From NCBI RefSeq assembly GCF_013394775.1, contig NZ_JABXYT010000001.1, positions 1,440,501-1,504,500 of the forward strand: a stretch of 64,000 nucleotides of DNA, read 5' to 3'. This stretch comes from Oribacterium sp. oral taxon 102 (GTDB lineage: Bacteria > Bacillota > Clostridia > Lachnospirales > Lachnospiraceae). The notes beneath the pieces are model-generated. The model worked only from the letters and a program-made list of their open reading frames with translations. It was not told where the DNA came from and ran no database searches. Shown here one piece after another: positions 24,491 through 33,780 of the stretch. Position 1 is the first letter of the stretch. Each line of letters starts with the position of its first letter. The position numbers were made by a program, and so were the translations under genes.

Positions 24491-26554
24491 ATGGCAAACA
24501 GCTTAATTATTGTAGAGTCACCGGCGAAGGTGAAGACCATCGCTAAATTTTTAGGGAAGAACTATACGATCGATGCGACGATGGGGCATTTGATCGATAT
24601 GCCGAAGAGCTCGCTCGGCGTGGATGTGGACAATGACTACGAGCCGAAGTACATCACGATCCGCGGCAAGGGGGAGCTCCTCAGCAAGCTGAAAAGGGAA
24701 GCGAAGAAGGCAGATCGGATCTATCTCGCGACCGACCCGGACCGTGAGGGAGAGGCAATCAGCTGGCACCTGAACAACGAGCTCTGCAAGGATAAGAACA
24801 ATGAAAAGAAGATTTCCCGCATCAGCTTCAATGAAATCACGAAGAATGCGGTGAAGAATGCGCTGAAAAACCCGCGGATGATCGATATGGATCTCGTGAA
24901 CGCACAGCAGGCGCGCCGCGTTATGGATCGGCTGGTGGGCTATACGATCAGCCCGCTGCTCTGGCGGAAGATTCGGAAGGGGCTCTCTGCCGGCAGAGTA
25001 CAGTCAGTAGCGCTGAAGATGATCAGCGATCGGGAGGCGGAAATTGCCGCCTTCGTTCCGGAGGAGTATTGGAGTCTGAACGCGGAGCTTCTGCTCGGGA
25101 AAAAGAAGCTGACGGCAGCCTTTTACGGGCAGGAAAAAAGAATGCCGCTGCCGCGGGAGACGGATGCGGACGCCGTGATCGCCGCGATTTCCGATGCGGA
25201 CTTCTTGGTGAGCGAGATTCGGAAATCCAAGCGGCAGAAGAGGGCGCCGCTTCCGTTTACGACAAGCACCCTGCAGCAGGAGGCGGCGAAGCTGCTCTCC
25301 TTCCCGACACAGAAAACAATGCGGATTGCACAGAGCCTCTATGAGGGCGTCCATGTAGCGGGACACGGAACCGTAGGTCTCATCACCTATCTCCGTACGG
25401 ATTCGACGAGAATTGCGGAGGAGGCAGATACCGCAGCGAGAGAATATATCGAAAAGAAGTACGGCGCAGCCTATGTTTCTAAGGCGCCGCGGACACAGGC
25501 GCAGAATGAGACGAAGATCCAGGATGCGCACGAGGCGATCCGCCCGACCTATCTGGATATCACACCGTCGGAGGCGAAGGAGAGTCTCGGCAGAGACGAG
25601 TTCCGCCTCTACCAGCTGATCTACAAGCGTTTCCTCGCTTCCCGGATGGAGTCGGCTGTCTACGATACTGAGAGTGTGAGACTCCGGGCGGGAGACTATG
25701 TCTTCACGCTGAACGGGAGTAAGCTGGTATTCGACGGCTTCCTCTCCGTCTATATGTCGGAGGAGGATAGGGAGGAGAAGAATGTAGAGCTGCCGGATAT
25801 GGAGGTCGGGGATCGGCTCCGGCAGCAGCGCTTCGAGAAGGAGCAGCATTTCACGCAGCCGCCGGCACATTATACCGAGGCATCTCTTGTCAAGGCGCTG
25901 GAGGAGGTAGGAATCGGCAGACCCTCGACCTACGCGCCGACGATCGGTACGCTTTTGCTGCGGCGTTATGTCACGAAGGAGAAGAAAAACCTCTTTGTGA
26001 CGGAGCTCGGAATCGCCGTCAACGAGATGATGTCACAGAATTTTCCGACCATCATCGACACCGGCTTCACCGCAAATATGGAATCTCTGCTGGATTCCGT
26101 GGCAGAGGGACGGATGGGATGGAAGGTCATCATTGAGAACTTCTATCCGGATCTCGCGGAGGCGGTGGAACGCGCGAACCGTGAGGTGGAGAAGGTTACG
26201 ATTCGTGACGAGGAGAGCGATGTGCTTTGCGACAAGTGCGGACGGAGGATGGTCGTAAAGTACGGCCCGCACGGCAAGTTCCTCGCCTGTCCGGGCTTTC
26301 CGGAGTGCAAAAACACGAAGCCGTACATCGAGTATGCCGGCTTCGTCTGTCCCGACTGCGGCGCGGAGTGCGTGAAGCGCAGAAGCAAAAAGGGAAGAAT
26401 CTTCTATTCCTGCTCCAGATATCCGGAATGCAGCTATATCACCTGGACGAAGCCGAAGGACGCGAAGGCGGGCACGAAGCAGGAGAATGAGATCGTTGAG
26501 ATTGACCTTTTCGGCGGCGAGAAAAGGGAGCCGGCGCCGGAAGATACGCACTGA
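24491..26554 (+). CDS. topA: DNA topoisomerase I
   Basis: Type IA enzyme that relaxes negative supercoils. 687 residues: Toprim domain ('[16 protein letters not shown]' 6-21; '[14 protein letters not shown]' 81-94), active-site Tyr300 in '[12 protein letters not shown]', and two C-terminal four-cysteine zinc ribbons (from ~577 'CDKCGRRM' and ~618 'CPDCGAEC'). Length and layout are normal for Firmicutes. Own promoter upstream. Confidence 0.98.
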   Translation: MANSLIIVESPAKVKTIAKFLGKNYTIDATMGHLIDMPKSSLGVDVDNDYEPKYITIRGKGELLSKLKREAKKADRIYLATDPDREGEAISWHLNNELCKDKNNEKKISRISFNEITKNAVKNALKNPRMIDMDLVNAQQARRVMDRLVGYTISPLLWRKIRKGLSAGRVQSVALKMISDREAEIAAFVPEEYWSLNAELLLGKKKLTAAFYGQEKRMPLPRETDADAVIAAISDADFLVSEIRKSKRQKRAPLPFTTSTLQQEAAKLLSFPTQKTMRIAQSLYEGVHVAGHGTVGLITYLRTDSTRIAEEADTAAREYIEKKYGAAYVSKAPRTQAQNETKIQDAHEAIRPTYLDITPSEAKESLGRDEFRLYQLIYKRFLASRMESAVYDTESVRLRAGDYVFTLNGSKLVFDGFLSVYMSEEDREEKNVELPDMEVGDRLRQQRFEKEQHFTQPPAHYTEASLVKALEEVGIGRPSTYAPTIGTLLLRRYVTKEKKNLFVTELGIAVNEMMSQNFPTIIDTGFTANMESLLDSVAEGRMGWKVIIENFYPDLAEAVERANREVEKVTIRDEESDVLCDKCGRRMVVKYGPHGKFLACPGFPECKNTKPYIEYAGFVCPDCGAECVKRRSKKGRIFYSCSRYPECSYITWTKPKDAKAGTKQENEIVEIDLFGGEKREPAPEDTH

Positions 26555-26582
26555 CGGGGAAATGCACACCGTCGGGAAGCTG

Positions 26583-26612
26583 TTGACAGTGCGGCAGCGG
26601 CTGTGCTATAGT
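26583..26612 (+). promoter_or_regulatory. Promoter of rpsB-tsf
   Basis: Perfect TTGACA (26583-26588), 18-base spacer, TATAGT (26607-26612). It gives a leader of about 140 bases before rpsB. Confidence 0.88.
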
Positions 26613-26622
26613 ACAGTTTGTG

Positions 26623-26657
26623 TCCGAAAAGAGCGGGTGAATGCTGCCCTTTTCGGA
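26623..26657 (+). promoter_or_regulatory. rpsB leader hairpin
   Basis: TCCGAAAAG pairs perfectly with CTTTTCGGA across a 17-base loop, at the very 5' end of the transcript and followed by AAAA rather than U. It is not a terminator. S2 autoregulation through the leader is known in some bacteria; whether this hairpin serves that is inference. Confidence 0.5.
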
Positions 26658-26757
26658 AAATACCAATCACATCCCGCAGAGAACCGGAGGTGTCACAGAG
26701 TGATGATGCCGGTATGCACACACTGCGAGATGGAAGCATAACCATGGAGGGAATAAA

Positions 26758-27471
26758 ATGAGTGCAATTGGAATGAAGCAGCTTCTTGAGGCAGGCGTTC
26801 ACTTCGGCCATCAGACCAGAAGATGGAATCCGAAGATGGCTCCGTACATTTATACCGAGAGAAACGGCATTCACATCATTGACCTGCAGAAGACGGTGAA
26901 GATGGTGGACGATGCCTATAATGCGATGGTCAAGATTGTGGCAGAGGGCGGTACGGTTCTTTTTGTAGGGACGAAGAAGCAGGCGCAGGACGCGGTGAAG
27001 GCAGAGGCGCTTCGCTGCGGCGAGTTCTATGTCAATGAAAGATGGCTCGGCGGTATGCTGACCAACTTCAAGACCATTCAGACCCGGATCAGCCGGCTGA
27101 AGGAGATCGAGAAGATGGCAGAGGATGGCACCTTCGATATCCTCCCGAAGAAGGAGGTTACGCTGATCCGGAAGGAGTGGGAGAAGCTCGAGGCAAATAT
27201 CGGCGGCATCAAGGATATGAAGCGGATTCCGGATGCGATCTTCGTCGTAGACCCGAAGAAGGAGAAGATCTGCGTACAGGAGGCACATTCCCTCGGCATC
27301 ACGCTTTTCGGCATCGCGGACACCAACGCAGATCCGGAGGAGCTGGATTATGTGATTCCGGGTAATGATGACGCGATCCGTGCAATCAAGCTCATTGTCT
27401 CCAAGATGGCAGATGCCGTGATCGAGGCGAAGCAGGGCGAGATGACAGAGGAGGAGGCAGCAGCGGAGTAA
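26758..27471 (+). CDS. rpsB: 30S ribosomal protein S2
   Basis: 237 residues with the family opening '[23 protein letters not shown]' region and '[17 protein letters not shown]' near 163; the C-terminus is acidic ([10 protein letters not shown]). ATGGAGGG lies seven bases before the ATG. It heads the conserved rpsB-tsf pair, but pyrH and frr do not follow, so the usual rpsB-tsf-pyrH-frr string is broken here. Confidence 0.99.
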   Translation: MSAIGMKQLLEAGVHFGHQTRRWNPKMAPYIYTERNGIHIIDLQKTVKMVDDAYNAMVKIVAEGGTVLFVGTKKQAQDAVKAEALRCGEFYVNERWLGGMLTNFKTIQTRISRLKEIEKMAEDGTFDILPKKEVTLIRKEWEKLEANIGGIKDMKRIPDAIFVVDPKKEKICVQEAHSLGITLFGIADTNADPEELDYVIPGNDDAIRAIKLIVSKMADAVIEAKQGEMTEEEAAAE

Positions 27472-27573
27472 GCAGCGTACAGGCGCATATAGAGATCTGA
27501 TTCGGCTCGGCTTGTGGAAAGTAGAATATACTTTGACGATGCCGGGCTGTTTTCTTCATAGGAGGAGAATACA

Positions 27574-28506
27574 ATGGCAATTACAGCAGCTCAGGTCAAG
27601 GAGTTGAGAGAGCTTACCGGCGCAGGCATGATGGCGTGCAAGAAGGCGCTCGGCGAAACCGACGGCGATATGGAAAAGGCAGTAGAGTATCTGAGAGAGC
27701 AGGGGCTCGCCGGTGCCGAGAAGAAAGCGGGCAGAATCGCGGCGGAGGGCGTAAGCTTTACGAAGCTCGCTGCGGACAGGAAGTCTGCCGTTGTGGTAGA
27801 GGTCAATGCGGAGACGGACTTCGTGGCGAAGAATGCGAAGTTCCGCAGCTTTGTAGAAGAGGTTGCCGCACAGGCTCTGGATACCTCTGCGCAGGACATC
27901 GACGCTTTCCTCGCAGAGCCGTGGAAGCTGGACAAGGAAAAGACGGTGAACGAGGCGCTTTCCGAGCAGATTTCCATCATTGGCGAGAATATGCACATCC
28001 GCAGATTCGAGAAGCTGTCTGAGACAAACGGATTTGTACAGGATTATGTACATGCCGGCGGAAGGATCGGTGTGATTCTCGATGTGCAGTCCACTGTAGT
28101 CAATGAGGCGGTAGAGGAGATGGCGAAGAATATTGCGATGCAGATCGCTGCGCTGAATCCGAAGTATATTTCCAGAGACGAGGTGGATCAGGATTATCTT
28201 AGGAGCGAGGAGAAGATCCTGCTGGAGGCTGCCAAGAACGAGAAGCCGAACGCGCCGGAAAAGGTTCTCATGGGCATGGTGCAGGGACGCCTCAACAAGG
28301 AGCTGAAAGAGGTTTGTCTTGTAGACCAGATCTATGTCAAGGCAGAGGATGGCAAGCAGTCCGTACAGCAGTATGTGGATTCCGTGGCGAAGGCAAACGG
28401 CGCGGAGATCAAGCTGGTACGCTTCGTCCGTTTCGAGACCGGAGAGGGACTCGAGAAGAAGAACGAGGACTTCGCGGCAGAGGTTGCGGCGCAGATCGGC
28501 AAGTAA
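27574..28506 (+). CDS. tsf: Translation elongation factor Ts
   Basis: Nucleotide exchange factor for EF-Tu. 310 residues: N-terminal UBA-like 'VKELRELTGAGMMACKKALGE', core with 'VEVNAETDFVAKN' (EF-Tu contact), and C-terminal dimerisation module. Preceded by AGGAGGAGAATACA. Ends at a strong terminator. Confidence 0.99.
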   Translation: MAITAAQVKELRELTGAGMMACKKALGETDGDMEKAVEYLREQGLAGAEKKAGRIAAEGVSFTKLAADRKSAVVVEVNAETDFVAKNAKFRSFVEEVAAQALDTSAQDIDAFLAEPWKLDKEKTVNEALSEQISIIGENMHIRRFEKLSETNGFVQDYVHAGGRIGVILDVQSTVVNEAVEEMAKNIAMQIAALNPKYISRDEVDQDYLRSEEKILLEAAKNEKPNAPEKVLMGMVQGRLNKELKEVCLVDQIYVKAEDGKQSVQQYVDSVAKANGAEIKLVRFVRFETGEGLEKKNEDFAAEVAAQIGK

Positions 28507-28524
28507 TACAGGTTCTATCGGATG

Positions 28525-28562
28525 CAGGGGCGCAGAAGAGATTCTGTGCCCCTGTCCCTTTT
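28525..28562 (+). terminator. Terminator of rpsB-tsf
   Basis: CAGGGGCGCAGAA / TTCTGTGCCCCTG, 13 pairs with one G-U and a GAGA tetraloop, then CCCTTTT. Confidence 0.92.
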
Positions 28563-28589
28563 AGGAAGCGGTTAGGAGAGGGTATTGAT

Positions 28590-29348
28590 ATGGAGAACCC
28601 GTTTTCGAGGACAGCGCTGCTCCTCGGAGAAGCGGCGCTGGAGAGGCTTCGGGGGGCAAGGGTTGCCGTGTTTGGGATCGGCGGTGTCGGCGGATATGCC
28701 GTGGAGGCGCTGGTGCGTGCCGGTGTCGGTGCCTTCGTACTGGTGGACAATGACAGGGTCAGCCTTTCGAATCTGAACCGGCAGATCATCGCGACATACC
28801 ATAGCCTCGGACAGTACAAGGTGGACGCAATGCAGGAGCGTATCCGGGATATCAATCCGGCGGCAGAGGTGGAGACCCGGAAGTGCTTTTTCCTGCCGGG
28901 GAATGCGGAGGAATTTGACTTCTCAGAGTACGACTATGTGATCGACGCGGTGGACACCGTGACGGCGAAGCTGGAGATCATTATGCGGGCGAAGCGCTGC
29001 GGGGTTCCGGTGATTTCCAGCATGGGAGCCGGAAACAAGCTGGATCCCACGCGCTTCAGGCTTGCTGACATTTACCAGACCTCGGTCTGTCCTCTCGCGA
29101 GAGTCATGCGGCAGGAATGCAGGAAACATGGCATAGAGAGCCTGAATGTTGTATACTCTACGGAGAAGGCAGTTTCTGCGGGGCATGCGGCGGCACAGCC
29201 GAAGGACGCGGCAGAGACAGGAGGATGGAAGATCGTGCCGGGCAGCGTCTCTTTCGTCCCGTCCGTTGCGGGGCTGCTTCTTGCAGGCGCGGTGGTCAGA
29301 GAGCTGATTTCAGAAAGAGGGGAAGCGCCGGAGGCATTTTCCGGCTGA
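28590..29348 (+). CDS. tcdA: ThiF/E1-like tRNA threonylcarbamoyladenosine dehydratase (TcdA)
   Basis: Expected to cyclise t6A37 of tRNA in an ATP-dependent step. Start set at 28590 after AGGAGAGGGT; the longer open frame from 28314 runs inside tsf. 252 residues with 'GIGGVGGYAVEALVRAG' (nucleotide binding) near 31-47, 'DNDRVSLSNLNRQ' near 53-65 and 'YDYVIDAVDTVTAKLEI' near 113. Length and order match TcdA/CsdL rather than ThiF or MoeB. Close to truA, another tRNA modification gene. Confidence 0.9.
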   Translation: MENPFSRTALLLGEAALERLRGARVAVFGIGGVGGYAVEALVRAGVGAFVLVDNDRVSLSNLNRQIIATYHSLGQYKVDAMQERIRDINPAAEVETRKCFFLPGNAEEFDFSEYDYVIDAVDTVTAKLEIIMRAKRCGVPVISSMGAGNKLDPTRFRLADIYQTSVCPLARVMRQECRKHGIESLNVVYSTEKAVSAGHAAAQPKDAAETGGWKIVPGSVSFVPSVAGLLLAGAVVRELISERGEAPEAFSG

Positions 29349-29378
29349 GGTATGCCGTACAGAAGCGGACGGAGGAAA

Positions 29379-30122
29379 ATGAAGCAGAACTATAAAATGA
29401 TCCTGAGCTATGACGGTTCCCGCTACTTCGGCTGGGAGCGTCAGCCGACGACAGACATGACGATACAGGGGAAGCTGGAGGCAGTCCTGCATCGGATGTG
29501 CGGGGAAAGCGTCTCTGTCATCGGCGCGGGGCGGACAGATGCCGGTGTGCACGCGCGGGCAATGGCCGCCAATGTGCTGCTCGAGACGCCGCTTACAGAG
29601 GAGGAAATCCGGCAGTATATGAACCGCTACCTGCCGGAGGACATCAGCGTGAATGAGCTGAAGCGCTGCGGAGACCGTTTCCATGCCCGCTTCAAGGCGT
29701 CCGGGAAGCTCTATCGCTACAGCTGTTACTGCGGCGAGCAGAAACCGGTTTTCGAACGGAAGTATCTGACGGTGCTGATGCAGAGACCGGAGCCTGCGCG
29801 GATGCGGGAGGCGGCGCAGTATCTCGTAGGAGAGCATGACTTCAGGGCGTTCTGCGGGAATCCGCGGATGAAGAAGTCTACGGTGCGGCGAATTCAGAGC
29901 ATTGAGATCACGGAGAAGGGACCTTACCTTCGTTTTTATTTTCATGGAAGCGGTTTTCTGCAGAATCAGGTGCGGATCATGGTCGGAACGCTGCTCGAGG
30001 CAGGACTCGGGAAGCGTGAGCCTTTGGAGCTGCCGGAGATTCTCGCATCGGGGGACCGGAGGAGAGCCGGTTATACCGCAGAGCCGCAGGGGCTCTGTCT
30101 GATGAAGGTTTTCTATGATTAA
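29379..30122 (+). CDS. truA: tRNA pseudouridine(38-40) synthase TruA
   Basis: 247 residues from the ATG following GGAGG; an in-frame ATG at 29352 would add nine residues and is a possible alternative. 'YDGSRYFGWERQP' at 11-23 and 'GAGRTDAGVHARA' with catalytic Asp54 are diagnostic; 'SFMGFLQNQVR'-type segment appears as 'GSGFLQNQVRIMVGTL'. Thirty bases after tcdA; the two likely share a transcript. Confidence 0.96.
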   Translation: MKQNYKMILSYDGSRYFGWERQPTTDMTIQGKLEAVLHRMCGESVSVIGAGRTDAGVHARAMAANVLLETPLTEEEIRQYMNRYLPEDISVNELKRCGDRFHARFKASGKLYRYSCYCGEQKPVFERKYLTVLMQRPEPARMREAAQYLVGEHDFRAFCGNPRMKKSTVRRIQSIEITEKGPYLRFYFHGSGFLQNQVRIMVGTLLEAGLGKREPLELPEILASGDRRRAGYTAEPQGLCLMKVFYD

Positions 30123-30175
30123 CGGGGACGCCGTGTCGGCGCGATAGCGGAAAGGTACAGAGAGACAGGGTCAGG

Positions 30176-31543
30176 ATGAAAAAGATGTTTGGACCGGCAC
30201 TTTTATTCTTAGGGATGCTGGTGTTTTTCTACGGGGCGATCGCTTTTTATCTGGAGGGCAGGTTTCTTCCGGGGAGCGAGATCAATGGATATGATGTATC
30301 ACTGATGAATCGGACAGAGGCAGAGACGCTTCTGCGTGACGGCCTGATTCGGGACTATGTGCTTCGGATTTTTGACATTCACGGAGAGGAAAGCGAGATT
30401 CGCGGAGAGGAGATCGGTCTGTCCGCAGAATTTTCACTGGAAGAGCTTCCGCTGGAGAAGAGGGAGGACTGGCTCCTCCGCCTGCTTTCGCCAGAGAAGC
30501 AGGAGCTTTCTTCGAGGATCAGCTACTCGGAGGAGGCGCTTCAGACGCTTCTGACAGAGCGTCTTCTGACAGGAAAAAACCCGGAGACGGCACCAAGGAA
30601 CGCCTTTGTGACCGGCTTTGTTCCGGGCTCAGGGTATCTCGTCGCAGCAGAGCAGGATGGGGATACGATCGACAGAGAGCAGCTGTTCCGTGCGGCAGGG
30701 GAGGCGGTGTCAGCGCTTCGTTCGGAGCTCGTTCTGGATCAGGAGGGCTGCTATCAGAGGGCGGAGCTCCGGCAGGATGATCCGGCTCTCAAGGCGGAGG
30801 CAGAGGCGAGGAACCATCTGCTCACCGCGGAGATCAGCTATGACTTCGGCGAGAGGCAACTCGTACTGAATGAGGATACCTACAGCAGCTGGATGCAGGT
30901 CGGTGAAGATGGGACGGTAAGCATCGACAGGGAGCCGTTGCTGGCCTATCTCCGCGCACTGAAGGCAAATACGGATACCGCAGGGTCGGTTCGGAGTTTC
31001 CGTACAGTGGAGGGAAGTCTCGTGAATGTGAAGGGACCCTATGGCTACAGTCTCTCTGTGGAAAAGGAGGCGGAGCAGCTTACAGAGGAGCTTCTTGCCG
31101 GTGTCAATGTCAGCAGGGAGCCGGTATATCTCACGCGCGGCGTGGATCGGAACAATGGCAGTGATGACTATGGCAGCAGCTATGTGGAGGTCGATCTGAC
31201 GAAGCAGAAAGTTTATCTCGTACAGGACGGCACGGTCAGCCTGTCTACGGACTGTGTGACCGGAAACGTATCGCGGGGGCACGCGACCCCGCCGGGGATA
31301 TTTCCGCTGACTTACAAGACGACAAACGCGATTCTCCGAGGACCCGACTATGAGAGTCATGTGAATTACTGGATGCCCTTCAACGGAGGGATCGGATTGC
31401 ACGACGCGACATGGAGAGGACGCTTCGGCGGGGAGATCTACCGCTATTCCGGCTCGCACGGCTGCGTCAATCTGCCGCTCTCCGCGGCGAAAACCCTTTA
31501 TCCGCAGCTCAGTAAGGGTCAGCCGGTGATATGCCACTATTAA
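30176..31543 (+). CDS. L,D-transpeptidase with peptidoglycan-binding region
   Basis: Forms 3-3 cross-links or anchors proteins in peptidoglycan. 455 residues: one N-terminal membrane helix (~5-27), two repeated extracytoplasmic modules of the PG_binding_4/VanW-linked kind (~35-300), then a YkuD catalytic domain (~335-455) with 'SGSHGCVNLPLS'; Cys430 is the predicted nucleophile and His428 its neighbour. No ribosome-independent clues to regulation; begins 53 bases after truA. Confidence 0.93.
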   Translation: MKKMFGPALLFLGMLVFFYGAIAFYLEGRFLPGSEINGYDVSLMNRTEAETLLRDGLIRDYVLRIFDIHGEESEIRGEEIGLSAEFSLEELPLEKREDWLLRLLSPEKQELSSRISYSEEALQTLLTERLLTGKNPETAPRNAFVTGFVPGSGYLVAAEQDGDTIDREQLFRAAGEAVSALRSELVLDQEGCYQRAELRQDDPALKAEAEARNHLLTAEISYDFGERQLVLNEDTYSSWMQVGEDGTVSIDREPLLAYLRALKANTDTAGSVRSFRTVEGSLVNVKGPYGYSLSVEKEAEQLTEELLAGVNVSREPVYLTRGVDRNNGSDDYGSSYVEVDLTKQKVYLVQDGTVSLSTDCVTGNVSRGHATPPGIFPLTYKTTNAILRGPDYESHVNYWMPFNGGIGLHDATWRGRFGGEIYRYSGSHGCVNLPLSAAKTLYPQLSKGQPVICHY

Positions 31544-31547
31544 GTCC

Positions 31548-31608
31548 CCTGTCAGGCGCCGGCATAGCCGCCGTGTTTGCACGAGCGGGTATGCCGGCAT
31601 CTGACAGG
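31548..31608 (+). terminator. Long two-part inverted repeat after the L,D-transpeptidase gene
   Basis: CCTGTCAG pairs with CTGACAGG and, inside, CCGGCATA with TATGCCGG, separated by 3-base internal loops and a 23-base apical loop; an outer CCCC/GGGG extends the structure to 31616. Only a weak T run (ATTTATC) follows, so termination is likely but not certain. Confidence 0.55.
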
Positions 31609-31667
31609 ACGGCAGGGGATTTATCACATATAGTTTATGCAGAAAGAGGTATAGGACAGCGAAAAGC

Positions 31668-32804
31668 ATGAGAGAAAGGGCAGAGACTTTTCTGAAACGG
31701 GAGATCGCAGTGCTTACGGCAGGAATTCTTTCATTGATTTCCTGTTTTTTTGCGTCTCCCGGAGAGCGTCTTCTGCACTACTGGAATCCTCGTTTCCTGA
31801 TGCTGCTGTTCTGCTATCTTCTGACGACGCAGGGAATGAAGGAATGCAATGCAGGCGAGCGGGGGCTGCTGCGCCTCCTGTGCGGGGCGAAGAGTCTTCG
31901 CGGCGTGCAGCTCAGGCTCCTGCTTCTGTCCTTCCTGCTTAGTATGTTTCTCGCCAATGAACTGGTGCTGCTGCTGATTTTTCCGCTGACCATACAGGTC
32001 TTTTCCCACAGCCCCAATACAAAGGTGCTGCTTATCCATACGCTGGTGCTGCTCACGCTTTCAGTGAGTCTGGGCGGGATGCTGCTCCCCTTCGGAAATA
32101 TGCAGAATCTCTACCTCTACACGCAGTATGGCTATTCCCTGCCGCGGCTCTTCCGCATTATGCTGCCGTTTTCCGCGTTCGGCTTCCTGCTGCTCCTGCT
32201 GCTCGCGCTCTGCTTCCGGCGGAAGGAGCGAGCACCGGGCTTCGAGCCTGCACCGGGCTATGGGGTCGTGAAATGGCAGGACTTCCGCTTTTATCTTCTG
32301 CTCTTTCTTCTGACCATAGCGGCGAGTCTGCCGCTTTTGCCGGATCGGTGGATACTGCCGCCGCTTCTGCTGATTGCCGCCGCCGTCCTGCTTCGGGATC
32401 GGAGGATGCTTCTCCGTTTGGACTATTCCGTGCTTGTCCTCTTCTTTTTCCTTTCGCTTCTGGGGGGGAATCTTGAAGCGATCGGGAGCATTGGCAGTTT
32501 TGTAACGGAGAAAATATGGGGACATGAGACGCTGTATTCCGTTCTGCTTTCCCAGCTTCTGGGCAATGTGCCGACGGCGGTGCTGCTGTCTCGCTTTACA
32601 ACCAACGGAAGAAATCTGATCGTTGGTTGTAATCTGGGCGGAATGGGACTGTTCTGGGCATCCATGACCGGACTGCAGAGCATTCGGCTCTATGCGAGAC
32701 TTCAGTACGGAGATCTCCGAAGATACCTCCTGCATTATGCTGCGATTTCTCTGGAGCTTCTTGCGGCAATGCTTTTTCTTGCCTTATTTACAGGAAACCT
32801 ATAA
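31668..32804 (+). CDS. SLC13/CitMHS-like anion permease
   Basis: 378-residue membrane protein with about ten hydrophobic segments. 'SQLLGNVPTAVLLSRFTTN' near 305 and 'GCNLGGMGLFWASMTGLQSIRLY' near 329 match the substrate-site pattern of the ion-transporter superfamily (SLC13, ArsB, CitMHS). It is shorter than typical 420-480-residue members. Substrate unknown. A highly hydrophobic Leu-rich composition makes finer family assignment uncertain. It ends two bases before dus. Confidence 0.72.
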   Translation: MRERAETFLKREIAVLTAGILSLISCFFASPGERLLHYWNPRFLMLLFCYLLTTQGMKECNAGERGLLRLLCGAKSLRGVQLRLLLLSFLLSMFLANELVLLLIFPLTIQVFSHSPNTKVLLIHTLVLLTLSVSLGGMLLPFGNMQNLYLYTQYGYSLPRLFRIMLPFSAFGFLLLLLLALCFRRKERAPGFEPAPGYGVVKWQDFRFYLLLFLLTIAASLPLLPDRWILPPLLLIAAAVLLRDRRMLLRLDYSVLVLFFFLSLLGGNLEAIGSIGSFVTEKIWGHETLYSVLLSQLLGNVPTAVLLSRFTTNGRNLIVGCNLGGMGLFWASMTGLQSIRLYARLQYGDLRRYLLHYAAISLELLAAMLFLALFTGNL

Positions 32805-32806
32805 GA

Positions 32807-33772
32807 ATGAAAATTTATTACGCACCTCTGGAGTCCATTACGGGATACCCGCTTCGGAACGCGCATCATGTGCTTTTTCCCGGGATCGATAAGTATTATA
32901 CACCCTTTCTCTCTGCCAATGAGAGCGGCAGATTTACCGGGCGGGAGGGACGGGATATTGCCCCCGGGAACAATGTCGGCATCCCGCTGATTCCGCAGCT
33001 ATTAGGCAAAAATTCCGAACAGATCCTCCGGGCGGTCGAGACGATGCATGGACTGGGTTACCGGGAAGTCAATCTGAATCTTGGCTGTCCGAGCGGGACG
33101 GTGACGGCGAAGGGAAAGGGCGCGGGGATGCTCCGGGATCTTTCTCTGCTGGACAGCTTCTTCGAGGAGCTTTTCGAGGGAATGGAGAGGAGCGGATTTC
33201 GGGAAGCGGTGAGGATCTCTGTCAAGACCCGACTGGGGATTTATGAGCCCTCGGAGGCGGAGGCGCTCGTGCGGCTCTACAATCGTTATCCGATCTCGGA
33301 GCTCATCGTGCATGCGCGCGTACTGCGGGATATGTATCGGAGCCCGGTGAGTCTGGAGGGCTTTTCTGTATTTTATGAAAATGCGGAAATGCCGCTCGTT
33401 TACAATGGCGATATTTGTTCCCGGGAGGACTATCTGGAGCTTCTTTCCCGTTTTCCGGACGTATTTGCCGTCATGCTCGGCAGAGGACTGGTAGGAAATC
33501 CGGCGCTTGCCCGGGAGATCCGAGGCGGAGCCGGTGCTGACAGGGAGGAGCTTTGGCAGTATACGGAGCTGCTGCTCCGGAACTACCAGGAGGAGATCAG
33601 CGGGGAGCGGAATATTCTCTTCAAGCTGAAGGAAAACTGGAGCTATCTTTACAGCAGATTCGCGGGGGCGGAGAAATGTCGAAAGGAGCTTCGAAAGGCA
33701 TCGACCCTGCTTGAATATAAGGCAGCGGTGCGCAGAACCTTCGCGGAGTGTTCGCTTTTGTCAGAGGAATAG
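32807..33772 (+). CDS. dus: tRNA-dihydrouridine synthase
   Basis: FMN-dependent reduction of uridine in tRNA D-loops. 321 residues with 'YYAPLESITGYPLRN' at the N-terminus, catalytic 'NLGCPSGTVTAKGKGAGML' near 91-109 and 'VHARVLRDMYRSP' near 166. It belongs to the Dus group close to DusB/DusC-like Firmicutes proteins. Starts two bases after the permease stop. Confidence 0.93.
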   Translation: MKIYYAPLESITGYPLRNAHHVLFPGIDKYYTPFLSANESGRFTGREGRDIAPGNNVGIPLIPQLLGKNSEQILRAVETMHGLGYREVNLNLGCPSGTVTAKGKGAGMLRDLSLLDSFFEELFEGMERSGFREAVRISVKTRLGIYEPSEAEALVRLYNRYPISELIVHARVLRDMYRSPVSLEGFSVFYENAEMPLVYNGDICSREDYLELLSRFPDVFAVMLGRGLVGNPALAREIRGGAGADREELWQYTELLLRNYQEEISGERNILFKLKENWSYLYSRFAGAEKCRKELRKASTLLEYKAAVRRTFAECSLLSEE

Positions 33773-33780
33773 GAGGCGCT

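Noticed and set aside
26623..26657. rpsB leader hairpin as a terminator
   Set aside because: It is followed by AAAA, not a U run, and lies just after the promoter.
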